DNA from: Sipunculus nudus
Lineage: Eukaryota > Annelida > Sipuncula > Golfingiida > Sipunculidae
Reading direction: 5' to 3'
Length of the DNA: 64,000 nt
Assembly (NCBI GenBank): GCA_026874595.1
Contig: CM049309.1
Location: 91,906,723 to 91,970,722, forward strand
This document shows positions 39,501 through 53,800 of the stretch, one piece after another. The first letter of the stretch is position 1; each line of letters opens with the position of its first letter. Under the pieces are notes generated by a model. It was not told where the DNA came from. It made no database searches and saw only the letters and a program-made list of their open reading frames with translations. Both the position numbers and the translations under genes were made by a program.

Positions 39501-41242
39501 TAACCTTGAAACTGAAACCCTGAATTATAAAAAAATTAATGTGTTTGGTTTTTGCTGACCCTCAGCAATTTGCCTACATGTACAATCATAGCCCGCTTGT
39601 CACGTGACCACGCAGAACACTCATACACAGGTAAAAAAGGCAGCTGTACTTGGTCTCACACATTGATTCCTAGAACCCTGACCGTCCGTCCACAAAAAGT
39701 CATATACTGGTAATGTGGTATCTCAAAATCTGTTCCTAATATTCAATTCTAATTAAGATGACTTGTATTTTAAATTTTAAATTAAACATTCCAAGTGCGA
39801 TGGTATATCTAAAGTGTTACTAATATCAATTTCTAATGGGTCATATCACTTGGTCATATCTAAGGGGCATTCATGATTTATTTTGTACTTTCTCACTTCT
39901 GCATATCTCACATTCTCTATGAGCGGTGATCTAGGTCCTCTACAGACTTATACTTGTGGCTTCTACTGTCTTGATCGTCCCGAATGATTCACATCTCCCT
40001 CACAAACCTTATTAGGTCCGTAGAATTTGCTTTTCATAATAATCTTACTTTTACTACAAAATGATCTTATTAATTACGTGAATCCTAAAGACAAGTAAGG
40101 CTAAAAACAGCTCATCCGACCGTGCGAAATGATGAAATGATTTACCTGATGTTGGACTCACTCACTGAACTTCATTTCACTACTTTATCTTAGCCACAGA
40201 TTGGTAGAAGTGTTATGGTCAATCTGGCCCACTCCGCCAGCGGCCAGAAGTACTTACGATCTTGGCCCGCACCTCCTGTACATGCATGGCGTATCACCGG
40301 CATAGGAGATTTACTGCCGTATATTCATACCTTATCTTTATTGTGTACAGTCTATACACTCACGTTGCTGGAACACAGAAACCTCGTCAAACAACATCCA
40401 TATCATCCTCTTAAAACTAATATATAAATATTATCAAAGCATTAGGGTCGTGAAATTGATGCGGTTTAGATCGGAGGATAACGGACTTCAAGCGGCTATA
40501 CCCAGGTGATAATCATATCATGTTAATGATAAATGACAAATATCATTTACAGTCTACGTGACCTGTTAATGATATAATTTTTGTGTAGCCGGGTGATTCA
40601 TTGACTTTAAGGTACATAGGGCGACATCACCAGACACCCGTTCTGCGCCGTCAGATGGTCTCAGATGTAAGAACCGCTCACACCTCATATTGTCTCAGTT
40701 TTCAAATCTTTCTGAAGGCACATTTCTTTCAATATAAGAGGAAATAACCAGTCACCATGACCCAAAGACGATTTCAGTGGCCGGACTATCTGGTTTTTGC
40801 GTTGATGTTGGTGGGTTCCCTGGCGATTGGCATCTACTATGCCTTTGCCGGAGGGAAACAGAAGACGACCTCTGAATTTCTGATGGGGAACCGCGGGATG
40901 AGTATTGTTCCTGTTGCAATATCCATTCTGGTCTCCTTCATGTCCGCCATCTTGATCCTAGGAACACCTGCCGAGATGTACACACGAGGGACTATGTATT
41001 TTATCTATGTGATCGGAATGACCCTTGCTATCATTTTTGCAACACTGTTGTTCGTTCCACTGTTGTATCCGCTCAAACTAACCAGTTCGTACGAGGTAGG
41101 GACACACTCAAGATGAAATTGTCTGTCTGCCTTTCTGTATAATATATGTATATATACATGTGCTTAATCATAAACCTATATATAATTTTATGTTGTATAT
41201 GTATGTAATTTACATTTCCAAATAAAGAATCCTTTAAAACAT

Positions 41243-41310
<68 letters not shown>

Positions 41311-41468
41311 GGTAGAGCTACCCTCCGTTGTAAAGTGCTCTATGGCCTACAGACTAGGCGAGAGCGGTATAACTCTGAAGAAAAGCAACACTGTAAAATT
41401 CACAACAGTCTATTTCATGGGATGCGACCCGATCATCAGGTGAATTTACGGTGTTGTTTTTCTTCAGG

Positions 41469-41518
<50 letters not shown>

Positions 41519-44500
41519 GTTTTCTTCTACAATGGAAAATGCAGGATGAGACCCCTACATTAATGTTTATAATAAACTGCCAGATTTTTTTTTCTTAAAA
41601 TGAAATTCTTTAAAGAAAGACAGTAATGAAACATATACATTTTAGGACATATACCCCAATAAGGTGTTAGAAATAATCGCTAAAATTTATTCGCCATCTG
41701 CTATTCATCACAAGCTGTCCCGACTGCCTCCTCACTGCCCCGCAACTCTCAGTTGTTACAAGCTGTCCCGACTGCATACTCACTGCCCCGTCACTCTCAG
41801 TTGTTAAAAGTCCTGACTGCCTCCTCACTGCCCCCCGCCACTCTCAGTTGTTGCAAGCTGTCCTGACTTCCTCCTCACTGCCCCCCGCCACTCTCAGCTG
41901 TTACAAGCTGTCCCGACTGCCTACCCACTACCCCCGCCACTCTCCGTTGTTGCAAGCTGTCCCGACTGCCTACTCACTGCCCCCGTTATTCTCAGTTGAT
42001 GCAAGCTGTCCCGACTGCCTACTCACTGCCCCAATCTCTCTCAGTTGTTACAAGCTGTCCCGACTGCCGACTCACTGCCTCCGCCACTCTCAGTTAATGC
42101 AAGCTGTCCCGACTGCCTACTCACTGCCCTGTCACTCTCAGTTGTTAAAAGCTGTCCTGACTGCCTCCTCGCTGCCCCCGCCACTCTCAGTTGTTGCAAG
42201 CTGTCCCGACTGCCTCCTCACTGCCCCAATCTCTCTCAGTTGTTACAAGCTGTCCCGACTGCCTACTCACTGCCCCCGCCACTCTCATTTGTTGCAAGCT
42301 GTTCCGACTGCCTACTCACTGCATCCGTTACTCTCAGTTGTTGAAAGCTGTCCCGACTGCCTACTCATTGCCCTATCTCTTTCAGCTGTTACAAGCTGTC
42401 CCGACTGTCTACTCACTGCCTCCGACACTCTCAGTTGATGCAAGCTGTCCCGACTGCCTACACACTGCCCCCGCCACTCTCAGTTGTGACAAGCTATCCC
42501 GTCTGCCTCCTCACTTCCCTCGTCACTCTCTGTTGTTATTAGCTGTCCCGGCTGCCTCCTAACTGCCCCCGTCACTCCTAGCTGTTACAAGTTATCCCGG
42601 CTGCCTACTACAAAAAATCGAATGTTTCAAACAAACAAAAAAAACTACCTAAAATAAATAAGCGTTTCATTGAAAAGTATTTCCGATTAACCACATTACT
42701 CACGTTATATGTTTTGTTTTATTGTTTTTTTTATATATATTTTTTCATAGGGTGACGTGTATTATACACAGTTTATTTATTTTCATGTTGGTTCTCTCAT
42801 TTTGTAGTACCTGGAAAAGCGGTTTAGCTCAAAGGCGGCCAAACTTACAGGTAGCCTCATCCTCTTCGTCATGCAGGTATGTACATTATATAACCCATCA
42901 GTTACGTCATATATAAACCTATCCACTATATATTGTACATTATAAGACCCATCAGTTACGTCATATATAAACCTATCAGCTATATATTGTACATTATAAG
43001 ACCCATCAGTTACGTAATATATAAACCTATCAGCTATATATTGTACATTATAAGACCTGTCAGTTACGTCATACATAAATCTATCAGCTATATATTGCAC
43101 TCTATACGACCCATCAGTTACGTCATATATAAACTTATCAGCTATATATTGTACATTATAAGACCCATCAGTTATGGTATATATAAAGCTATCAGCTATA
43201 TATTGTACATTATAAGACATCAGTTGCTTCAAATTCAAAGCTATCAGCTATCCTTGTGGATGGTGCATGTTTGAATCACAAAGTTTGACTGGTAAACTTA
43301 TTACAAAACACAAACATTTAATTGTGTCGTTAAACTATTTATACTTTGCGATGCTATTTCAGAATCTCACAATATTGTTTCAAACCATGTTCGTAAACTA
43401 CTTAAGGTTCTGAACATAAATACATTCACTTTAGCGCGGGCCAATACTGACCGCTTTCTCGTTACCAAATATTGCTTAAATATTTTATAATTCAGTCAAG
43501 TTTACATTATAATCTATATTCGAAAAATATGATGAAAGTGTTTAAAACATATCGATTATTTTGGCAATTCATTTTATATGCGCCTCTCAATATGGCTTGA
43601 ATACCAGTGGCTTTGTTTGCCCTACATACAACATAGAAAGGCATTGGTTTTTTTAACTACACAAACTACGGAAACCGACATACTTATTTGAAGGAAAATA
43701 TACGATATGTATCTAAATTATGCCCAAGGCTCTTAGACATTGGCCTGGTTTCAGGTGAATACCTGTGATACAGGTCTCTGAGCTCTCTCAGTAGGCAGTA
43801 TATCACTATGTGGGCTTCGGACCTTCGTGATATATTATTTGGGTGTACCTGAGTATGCCAGTGCATGTTTACCAGCGTAAACACGTGTATTCTTATGTTA
43901 TGAACTTTCCTATCCTGTCCTGAAATTTATCATTTGGCTTGTTCTGATGCTTTCGTTCCTTGTAAACCCCTCACCAGAGTACCTCTCATTGTGAGGCAGT
44001 CCTTCAGTAAAGAGATGTACTGAGAACAATCACTTTTTTCATGTAAGGACACGCGTGCGACAATTGTCCCACTTTTCATCGATCGTCTGGAAACGTGGGA
44101 ATTTGTTTTCGCAATGTGACGACACAAAAGAAATATGATAATTAGACCAATCTATATGTGAACTATCCCGTAATATGAATGCCTCCAAGAATTATGATTA
44201 GTATCCGGCACAGTGACCATCATCTAGAAATATGAACACCATCCCGCACTGTGACCACCAACAAGAATTAATAAACAAATGCCGCAAAGTATTATACCAA
44301 TACATTTTACCGACCTCCCATAAAATATTACTGTTTTTTCTTCTTCTTCGAAGAAAAATTATAAGAAATGGTTTCAATGTCCTGCAAACTGGTGACAATC
44401 TAGAAATGTGATTAAATGTGATGGCACTATGGTCGCATTCCATGGGTTAAAAAAAAACAATATCCAACAACGGCTCCGCCAAATGTTGATGTCTGTTGTT

Positions 44501-47500
44501 CCTACACCAGGTGATGCTCGTGATTAGATTTAACAAATGAGACAGTGAAACCAAAAGGACACGTGTTTTGTCATAAGATGATTTCCTGGCAGAAATTTTA
44601 TTGTCGTAACAATGAAACAATATAAAATTAAGAGAACACGTGATTGTCATCATATAATCATCCTTTTCAGGTTCTATATATGGGTATAGTACTCTACTCC
44701 CCCTCTACGGCGTTAGAGGCAGGTAAGACCTCATTTTAATCAGCTCTGCTCTAAACCTAATTAAATGTGAAGCAAGGTATATAAAAGGGACACATTGCCG
44801 CTGGAGGGACTCGTCCAATATTGCTATTCGCCATAATGTTTGTATATTATTGTATTTTGTATCATTCGAATGAGATCTGGTATTTGCGTAGGCATATTAA
44901 TTGACTATTCAAGCAAGCATTTGGCTGTCATGGTGATTTAAAGAACATTTTGTGTAAAAATGGCATTCATTTTGCTTTTCTCCAAAGTTATTCCAGATTT
45001 CCCAGCTCCCTTATTTATCTTTAACAATGGTTAAAATTTAAGTTGCTCCGTAACGTATCTTGCATGCAGATGAACATAAAATTTTAATCTGCTGATGTGC
45101 AATGATTACTCTATATATTGAGAACATAAGTTCAATGACATATACATGCAGCTCTGTGACAGGTTTTAACTCAGCATTTTGTAAATACCTTTGGTAAAAG
45201 TTTATAGAGAGCCGAAGAATGGATTTAGCCTTATATAATATCCAAGATTTTTTTATTAGGGAATAAAAAATATTTTCATTGATTTTATTATATCACCTGG
45301 CAGAAATGTCCTTGATTGTGGGTACACTAGCCATTGTGATGTTACGTACCAGTGATTGATTGTGAAAGGTGAAGAACAAATTAGATCCTTGTGATCACTA
45401 AAACAAAACCGTCATGACACGGAGACAAATCACCCGAGGTTCAAGTGGCCGCAAGCGAGAAATGATCGTCTTATGTCAGTCACATATAGTCGTAATCTGT
45501 GACATGCTCTTTGAAGGAATCTGAAAAGAATTCATTCAGTTGACCAATCAGAGTTAGCCATATCAACTTCCTAACCGATCAGATAACAACAAACGATTCA
45601 GTCTGACCATATATAGCACCGTTTGATATTCTCGGTATTCTTCTTTATTGGCTTGAATGCAATATTAAATAGGACTTCATTGCTTTGTGGACTAGAGTTG
45701 TCGTTTTTCATGCGTTTAACGGGACAAAAATTAAAAATTTTAATTTTAAATTGTGTTACCGTATAAGCATTGATTCTGAATCTGGAAGAGTATTTGTGAT
45801 CTATAGGGCCAGGACGGTTAAAATATCTAAAAAAATCAATATACTTTTTATATATAAGGTGTCACGTGTATAGAAATAAGCCATATTTTGGACTTTCCGA
45901 CAAACACTGCCAGTATTAATATTAAAAGTATTGTTATTAAAGTAATGGTTATCATTACTGAGAAAAATTTCCCTGAAGTAAAAAAACTGTCTGTCTGTCA
46001 TTAATGGTTCCATTTACGTATGAAAACCAACGAATAAACACATAGAATTATCATTTAACCGTACGAAAGAAATACATATTTTTATATGTTACTTGAAAGG
46101 CTATTTAAAAAGAAAATTCAGACCATGAAGTATGAGATTTAATAGAATTTTTTTTTCAGTTACGGGTTTTCCAACATGGGCTGCAATCATCATTGGAGGT
46201 GTTGTGTCTACTGCATATACTACCCTGGTATGTGTTTTGGCATGCACAGATACGCGTACACATACATACACACATACACAAACCTACAACGAGTCTCATC
46301 ACGGAATAAGTGCCGCCATCGGCGACAGTGTTTGTTGTAATGCGTGAAGGGTGATTGTCCTGTAATACCTGACATTTAGCTAGTTTATTTCACACTACGT
46401 CAAAACACCTTGTTATATATCTAAATTATCTGAACTTCATTCTAACATCAAAAAGCAAAATGCTGCTCTCTTTTATACTTTCCTTTGCTCTAGAATCGCG
46501 TCATGAGTTTTTTTTGTGTGCACTTCTCTATCAGTCTCATTAATTGATATCCCTTTGTTGTGTACACCTCTCAAGTTCGGTTTACCTTTGTCACAACAAT
46601 TATGTCCTTATTTTTAACCTTAAGATAAGACGGTATGAACTCTCTGGTATGAACAATCCACATTAAGTGAACAATGGGGTACATAAATCACCTTCCGTCT
46701 GGGGTTCGCACAGGAGCACACAAACCACACGTTTCGGAATTTGCCCTTCGCTTGTTCAAACATTTGAATACACGGCCAGCTTCATGCGTCGGTCAAAATA
46801 AAAATACACTTACAAATTATTAACAGGTGCCGGATATGCGATATATTGTAGACTTACATAATTCTTGAACTTCACTAAAAACTTTGCTCTGGTTCTATTC
46901 TTGAAATTTGCGATAGCTAAGAGTAATATTAAAACATTTTTGTTATCCCTAAAAACAAGATGGAATACCACGTGACTGGTCTGTTGTCTGTTTAAATGAC
47001 AGTCCCTGAAAAGCAAACTACCCTACTAGCGAAGAGCGGTGAATTGTGTTAAATAAAACAGGATTATATCATGCAGATTTAGTTCTATAAAGCAGACACC
47101 TTCTGCCAGGAACGCCACGTTGTTTTTTAGTCTTCTTCACCTCCTCCCAGCAAACACTGTCACTGAACATGCACCGACAAAAATTATAATTTCGAAAAGC
47201 AACATACACCCGCATTTTTAAATAAGGTTCATCGGGCAACTCATGAAAACAACAGTAGTTTAAACTGCCATATATATCTGTCATATAGCATTCAGATATC
47301 TATGGAATGTATACATTCATATGCCAATTTGTATACATTCTATTGGCTATCGTAAGAATGTATACATGCTATGGTCAAAAATACGGAATGTATACATGCC
47401 ATGGCAAGGGTCAATTCCACTTAATTTAGATATATATCAGCTCTTTTATTGAGAAAAAAGACTTTGAAGCCATAAGATACAGCCTGTTTTCAACAAATAA

Positions 47501-47802
47501 GTAAATACATAATGTGCCAATTTGATGCTGGATTCTGTCTCAGTAATTAATTATGTATTTAATGTCTGTGAGTATATATAGTGTCAAATTATATATTACA
47601 GCGTTGAGAACTTTCAAGCTCCAAATGAGCACAACCAGCAGTTTGTTACATAAGTTATTGGGGGACAAAATCATACATTTATCGAAAGCCTAGTGCTTTT
47701 ATCATTGAATGTACGCTTTTTATGTATGGCTATACCCATGGAATGTACACATTGAATAACCATATATATATTCTATGACTTAAACCTTTAACAAACACAC
47801 AC

Positions 47803-47864
<62 letters not shown>

Positions 47865-50800
47865 GTATTTACATTATCAACTTCACAGTCTCAGTCTGTG
47901 CCCTGAGTACTTCAAAATATGTCCGTTATGGTCTTTTCACCAGCCTGTGTACAGTCCTGTACATGTCCGTGTTTTCGTTATCAGGGCGGGATGAAGGCGG
48001 TCGTATGGACGGACGTGTTCCAGGCGGGAATCATGGCCGCGGGTCTGCTCGCTGTAGTCATCAAGGTACGTTTCTGATTCAGCGACTAATAATGACACAC
48101 TAACAGTTAATGTTTCAAAATGAATCATCATTCGGTCCAGTCAAATATACAGGTAAACAAAATGTTTGGTGAGAATTTTCTAATCCTAATTATCTGTCTC
48201 TTTTTTTTATTACTGGCCATGGCCTGAACTTGGCGCTAACTGCTACAAGACAATGAACAGACCATGCATATGACAATGGATAAGAGGAGTGGTCTTGATA
48301 GCAGGTGTTCTATTCATGCATAGAAAATCTCTGGTCAGATTTCACCGTGCACCGAACTTTGTCTTATTAGTCATAGGAAACATGAGGGAAAGTCCAAAAA
48401 ATAACTACGGTGTCTAGTCAAACGTAAATCTTAGTCTACTTAGACCACTAATCTGATGTAAAAAAACAGTATGAGCCTGCTGTCCCCACATGTGCAAAAA
48501 TAGGTCATGGTTTGGGTGCAGATATGGTTTATATATATGCTACAGTAAATGTGTGTAATCAGTCAATCTGTAAAATGCCTGAAATTTTCAGTCAATTTAC
48601 AAAGTGCCTGGCTAATTCATTCAGGAATATTTAAAAATGTCTGAAATTTAGGCATTTTACAAATTGACTGAAAAATTAGTTTATTTGATAGATTTACTGA
48701 ATCGATATGAAATAATCTTTTGTTTTAACATATCGCATTATTGTACGGAGCCCGGGAGACGACATGGTGAAAAATATTTATTAATCCGTGCGCACGAATT
48801 ACTAATCCGTGCGCACGAATCATTGGGTGTGAAAAATATATTTGCAAGTTGAAAAAATATTTATTAATTCGTGCGCACGGATTAGTGATCAATGAGAACA
48901 GCTCTCTTATGTTGCTGGCTCAATGCTCATTGGCTACTAATTCGTGCGCACGAGTTATTAATTCGTGCGCACGAATTACTAGTCAGTGAGAAGCAAGCAC
49001 ACATCGACTCAGTCTAGGCACAGGCTGGCAGATTCAGCGGGCACACACGGTTGTCAAAATGCAGCCCAGCGCCTTCCGACAGTTCCGTGACTTCCTACCA
49101 GGGAAAATTCGGAACTCTGTATATTGAAAATAGAATAAGGGATACTTAAAGAATAAAAATACAAAACTCACAGAATCAGTTGCCTTGCATGGTGGAAAAT
49201 TCCTAAGGTTTTCTCTGGTTAAAAAACAACAGCCTACATTATCATCGTTGGGGCATAATGGGAACATAATTATAGACAAAGCCGATCAGGCTGAAATTTT
49301 TAACAGTTATTTTGCTTCACAGAGTAACTACAGTTACAGTTCTCAATCGCCATTTGACGATGATTCTAAATTGCAAATTACACATAAACTAGATGAAATG
49401 AACTTCACAGAGACTGAGGTATCTCATGTCATATTTGGGATTCGCTTTCCTGATAGGAACACATAAACTTGATATGTTTGAAACCCAATAAGCGTTTGGA
49501 AATTTTTAAAAGATTATAAATTCCATTTCTCTATGAAAGTTTTAGATCGTATGAACAAATCATTAATACGTTTAGTACTGGAGTGTGGTGTTTTAATACT
49601 TAACAATTGTTCAGTCAAACAGTCATACTAACTGGAGAGTAAACAACGGAAAGCATGTTTAACATGTACTGGAGCGCTCTCGACTTCCAGCACTGGAGCT
49701 ATGGTAAAAGAGCTATGATGGTCAAGTATAAAAATAAGAAGAGATCTGGCTATACAATCCACATTTTATGAAATGATTAATGGACTAGCTCCTGATTATC
49801 TTTTAATATATTAACTCAAACTCTATCTCATGCTCAGCCTTATACAGTTCGCGCAAATCGCATTTGCTAAAGATACCGAGGTTCACACGGAAAGACTGTC
49901 GCTTTTCTTTCCTTCCTATATTCTTTTCTTTCCTCTCAATAGCCTGCAAACTTTGGAACAGTTTCCAATAATTCAGTCTACTTCAATAGATTCCTTTAAG
50001 GAAAATGTCCGTGACTATTTAAACCCTGCCTCTCGAGAAATATACAGTTATTATTGTGACAATCATCGTCAACATGTAATTATCCATACTCGGTTACGAC
50101 TAGGTGCCAGTTACTTAAATCAATACCTATTTTCAATTGGAAAGACCGATTGTTTTAATCTAATTGATAAGCTCGATATGGACTGAGACGTTTATTTTTA
50201 TTGTATTTCGCCTACCAGTAATAATACAAGTATCTGTGTATGTGGAATGTCAATCTGTATTAACGTATATTATGTATCTATATATTTATATATCGTCGTG
50301 TGTGAATATATGTGCACTTTTCCAATCTGATCATTTCTATATACATATATACATTCATGTAAATTTTTCACTTTCTTATAATTGATATGCAGGAGAGCAG
50401 TTGCATGAGCCTTATCGGCTACTTTGTTATCCTATTGAAATAAATATTTTTCCACCTTGGAAATGTATTTTTCACACCTAGGCTAGTAATTCGTGGCCAC
50501 GAATTAGTAATTCGTGCGCACGGATTAGTAATTCGTGCGCACGAATTAATAAATATATTTCACGATGTCGTCTCCCGGGCTCCGTATTATTGTGAAGGAA
50601 ACATTGACAAATATTTTTACCAGCTACTTTTGAGTAAATTTTCTGCTTTTTTTTCTAAGCTATTTATGAAGAATACTCATCAAATAATAAAAAACACACC
50701 TGATGAGAGGTAACCAGAATCATATAGCTGTGTATATCATATATGTACACTGTTATAATATAACGAAATATGCATACTAATACTATTTTACAACTCATAT

Positions 50801-53800
50801 GACCGCATGGTAAGAGGTAAATGTCAAATTTGGAAGCGTTTGATTTAATAAAACATTAAAATGTGCAATAATATTTGAAATTTATGATGAAGAACGGTAA
50901 AGGATAACCGCAGTTACATCAGTTGTTAATTCCAAATACATGATTAAGATATGCTTAAATTAGTGACAAATGGTAGGGTTTAATCACAATTGCCGACTGT
51001 GTTTGTTAATTTTAATGAGTTTGCAACAGTGGCGTCAATTTATCTTCCAGAGGTGGGGGGGGGGGGGTGACTCGTTCACACACACACACACACACACACA
51101 TATAGAAATATATAATTTTATATATACTTTATTTACATATACCTTTTTAGCGTCTGTATGACCCATTTCAAATATATTTGTACTTAATCACATTTCAAAT
51201 ATATTAAAATTAAGTATAAGGTTTCAGAAAATAAAGCATTATGTTTCAAGTATATGTTAATTCTAAACAAGGTTTAATTATTTTATATAGTTTACTCATC
51301 TATGAAATCAAAGTCTATTATTTTATTAATTTAAAATAACCCCCCCCCCCCCCCCCACGGATCCCCCTATTGACGCCCATGGTTTGCCATCAGCATTCTT
51401 TTAGAGGAGCCAGACTGTGGTCTCTGGGAATGTTGAACAGTCAATTTTCCTAACAAAGTGGACATAACATATAAACTGTTCCCTCCCCTGTCCCCTTATC
51501 ATCATATAAAAAATTGTCATTTTGCCATGAAAAAGGCTCTAATTTTGAGTTATTTACAAAATTGTCGACAGTTTCCTCAAATATTTATGTAGTGTAATCT
51601 TTCAGATATAACGTTTATTTAAAAAGAATACTATTAATATGACATGATTCACTCTTTGAGAATTGTGAAACTCAGTTATTAAAGCACGAGTTAAATAATT
51701 CATACAGATTTCAAGAATTCAAGCAAGCGTTTAAGTTTTATTGTGAAATAACCAGCGGGGATCTAAGGATGGGGGGGGGGGGGATGTTCTCAGGGGATGT
51801 TTGCTCCCTATAAGTATTTTCAGGTCCAACATTTTAATATGTTGTTTGTTTCTGAAGCGAGAATATTCCCTATTATTTGGTACCAAAATTGCTTCGAAAA
51901 TTAAATTCTGAAATTTTGAAAGAAAATTATAACGATATTCCCACTCTGAGTGAGGGAGACAAAACTCCTTCACCCGCTCCCAAAGTGGAAAAGCAATCTG
52001 CACCCCAGAGAAAGTATTATATTAAGATCTCATTTCATTTCATGAGTTTTTCTCAAGAACCAGAATTAGGCCAAATTAACGCTTTTAATTATATGATACA
52101 TTAAAATATGCAATAACATGATGTAAAATATATCAACATTTTGTAAGACTGAGGTTTATTTAATATATGAAAGGTCATTTAAACCTTTATTATTGTATAA
52201 CAATAGTATATCATTCTGTTTTAACATTTCAGTCAATGTTTCAAATAAGCTGACTGAAATCTCGAAAATTTCAGTCATTTTACAAATTGCCTGAGTGACT
52301 TTGACTGTAACATATATGAGCATTAATAAGACAAACGATTGTTTCTGACAATATTTTCTGCCCGACACCATTAATTTGACAATTAATTGAAAATATAAAT
52401 ATAGACAACAAAGATGATAAATGCAAAAACGACACTCCAAAGAGCGTTTATTAATAAATGACTTAACGCGGATTATCTTTGTATACTGCCGATGATGATA
52501 TCAGCATGACGTGTCAAAGGAGCATTAACTTTTTATTAATACACACACTTACACACACACACAAACACACACACATATATATACATACATATCTTCGGGT
52601 AGTTTACATTTCCTTTTTACTACTTAATTCTGATACATAAAACCACTTAATAAAGTTTAAATTTTCATAAATTTTATCCCGTTATTTCCTAGTATATACA
52701 CAGGAGACTATCACGATTGCTATCAGGGGCAGATTTTTTTTTCTGTCAGTCCCGTTTATGACAGAAAAAATTAAAGTAAGGTGCATGATCTCTGGGGCTT
52801 GAGGGCACTTATAACATTTTTCCTGACAGATCTGATATCCTTCGTTATGAACCGTGTCATAAAAAGGAGGACATTATATGATAAGGAATAATCTAGCCCT
52901 ATATACACTTGTATAGACAGTGTTGTACCTACTCACTACAAAGGAAGCTTATTCACGGACAACAGATTAGATAAAAATAACATAAAACTCCCTGAGGGGT
53001 AAGGTTTATGCCAACCATTGTAAATGCCACTAACTGATAATGATTCAATATAAAAATCAGAGATATATATATATATATATATAAACTTATGCATTTTATA
53101 ATTCAAGCGTTATTATATATAGTGTAATCAGTTAAAAGCTGAAATAGACAGATCACAGCTAATTTCAACATGAAACTGGGGAGGGGGGGGGGTGAGTTAT
53201 AATATCAGTAAATCATGCGCATGGACGATAGGAGCACACGTCTCAGCGAGATAGGTGTTTTCTGTATAATGGAGGATCCGAAATGTTTAGAACTGTAAAA
53301 CAATATTCCAAAATTTTAGGGCAAATAGAATAGTTGTGAAAAATAGTGCAAGAATAGTTGCAAATTATCTGAAGTTTTAAAGAAAATGTTTCAGACATAT
53401 AGACTACTTTCAACAAGTTATAAGCTCTTGCAACACGAAGACATGACATAAATACACTGATGTTGTCATTAATGTTCTCTTTTATTCAGGGGACCATAGA
53501 TGTGGGCGGAATCGGAGAAGTCTGGGAAATTAATCGACGGGGTGGTCGTCTTATCTTTTGGGAGTGAGTATCTATTTATAATAATTATTTATTAATTATA
53601 AAGATATTATTACAATAAATGAAATGTCATACTCAGCCTCAGAATCTGTAGCTGTGCGTTATAGCTGTACCGTTACCGGTGTTTACATATATTATAAATT
53701 TACACCTGAACTAGTGGGCATACATCTACTTGCACATTAAGATAGGATTAAGCTTATTTTTCTCAATTACAATACAAAAATACGAAAAATAACACAACAA

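Noticed and set aside
40757-41095. Exon 1b as a dead duplicate of exon 1a
   Set aside because: Its frame is intact, donor and phase are kept, and substitutions are mostly synonymous, which argues for function rather than decay.
41848-42562. Long Leu/Pro/Cys-rich frames
   Set aside because: They are products of the 49-bp minisatellite; three frames overlap in the same stretch.
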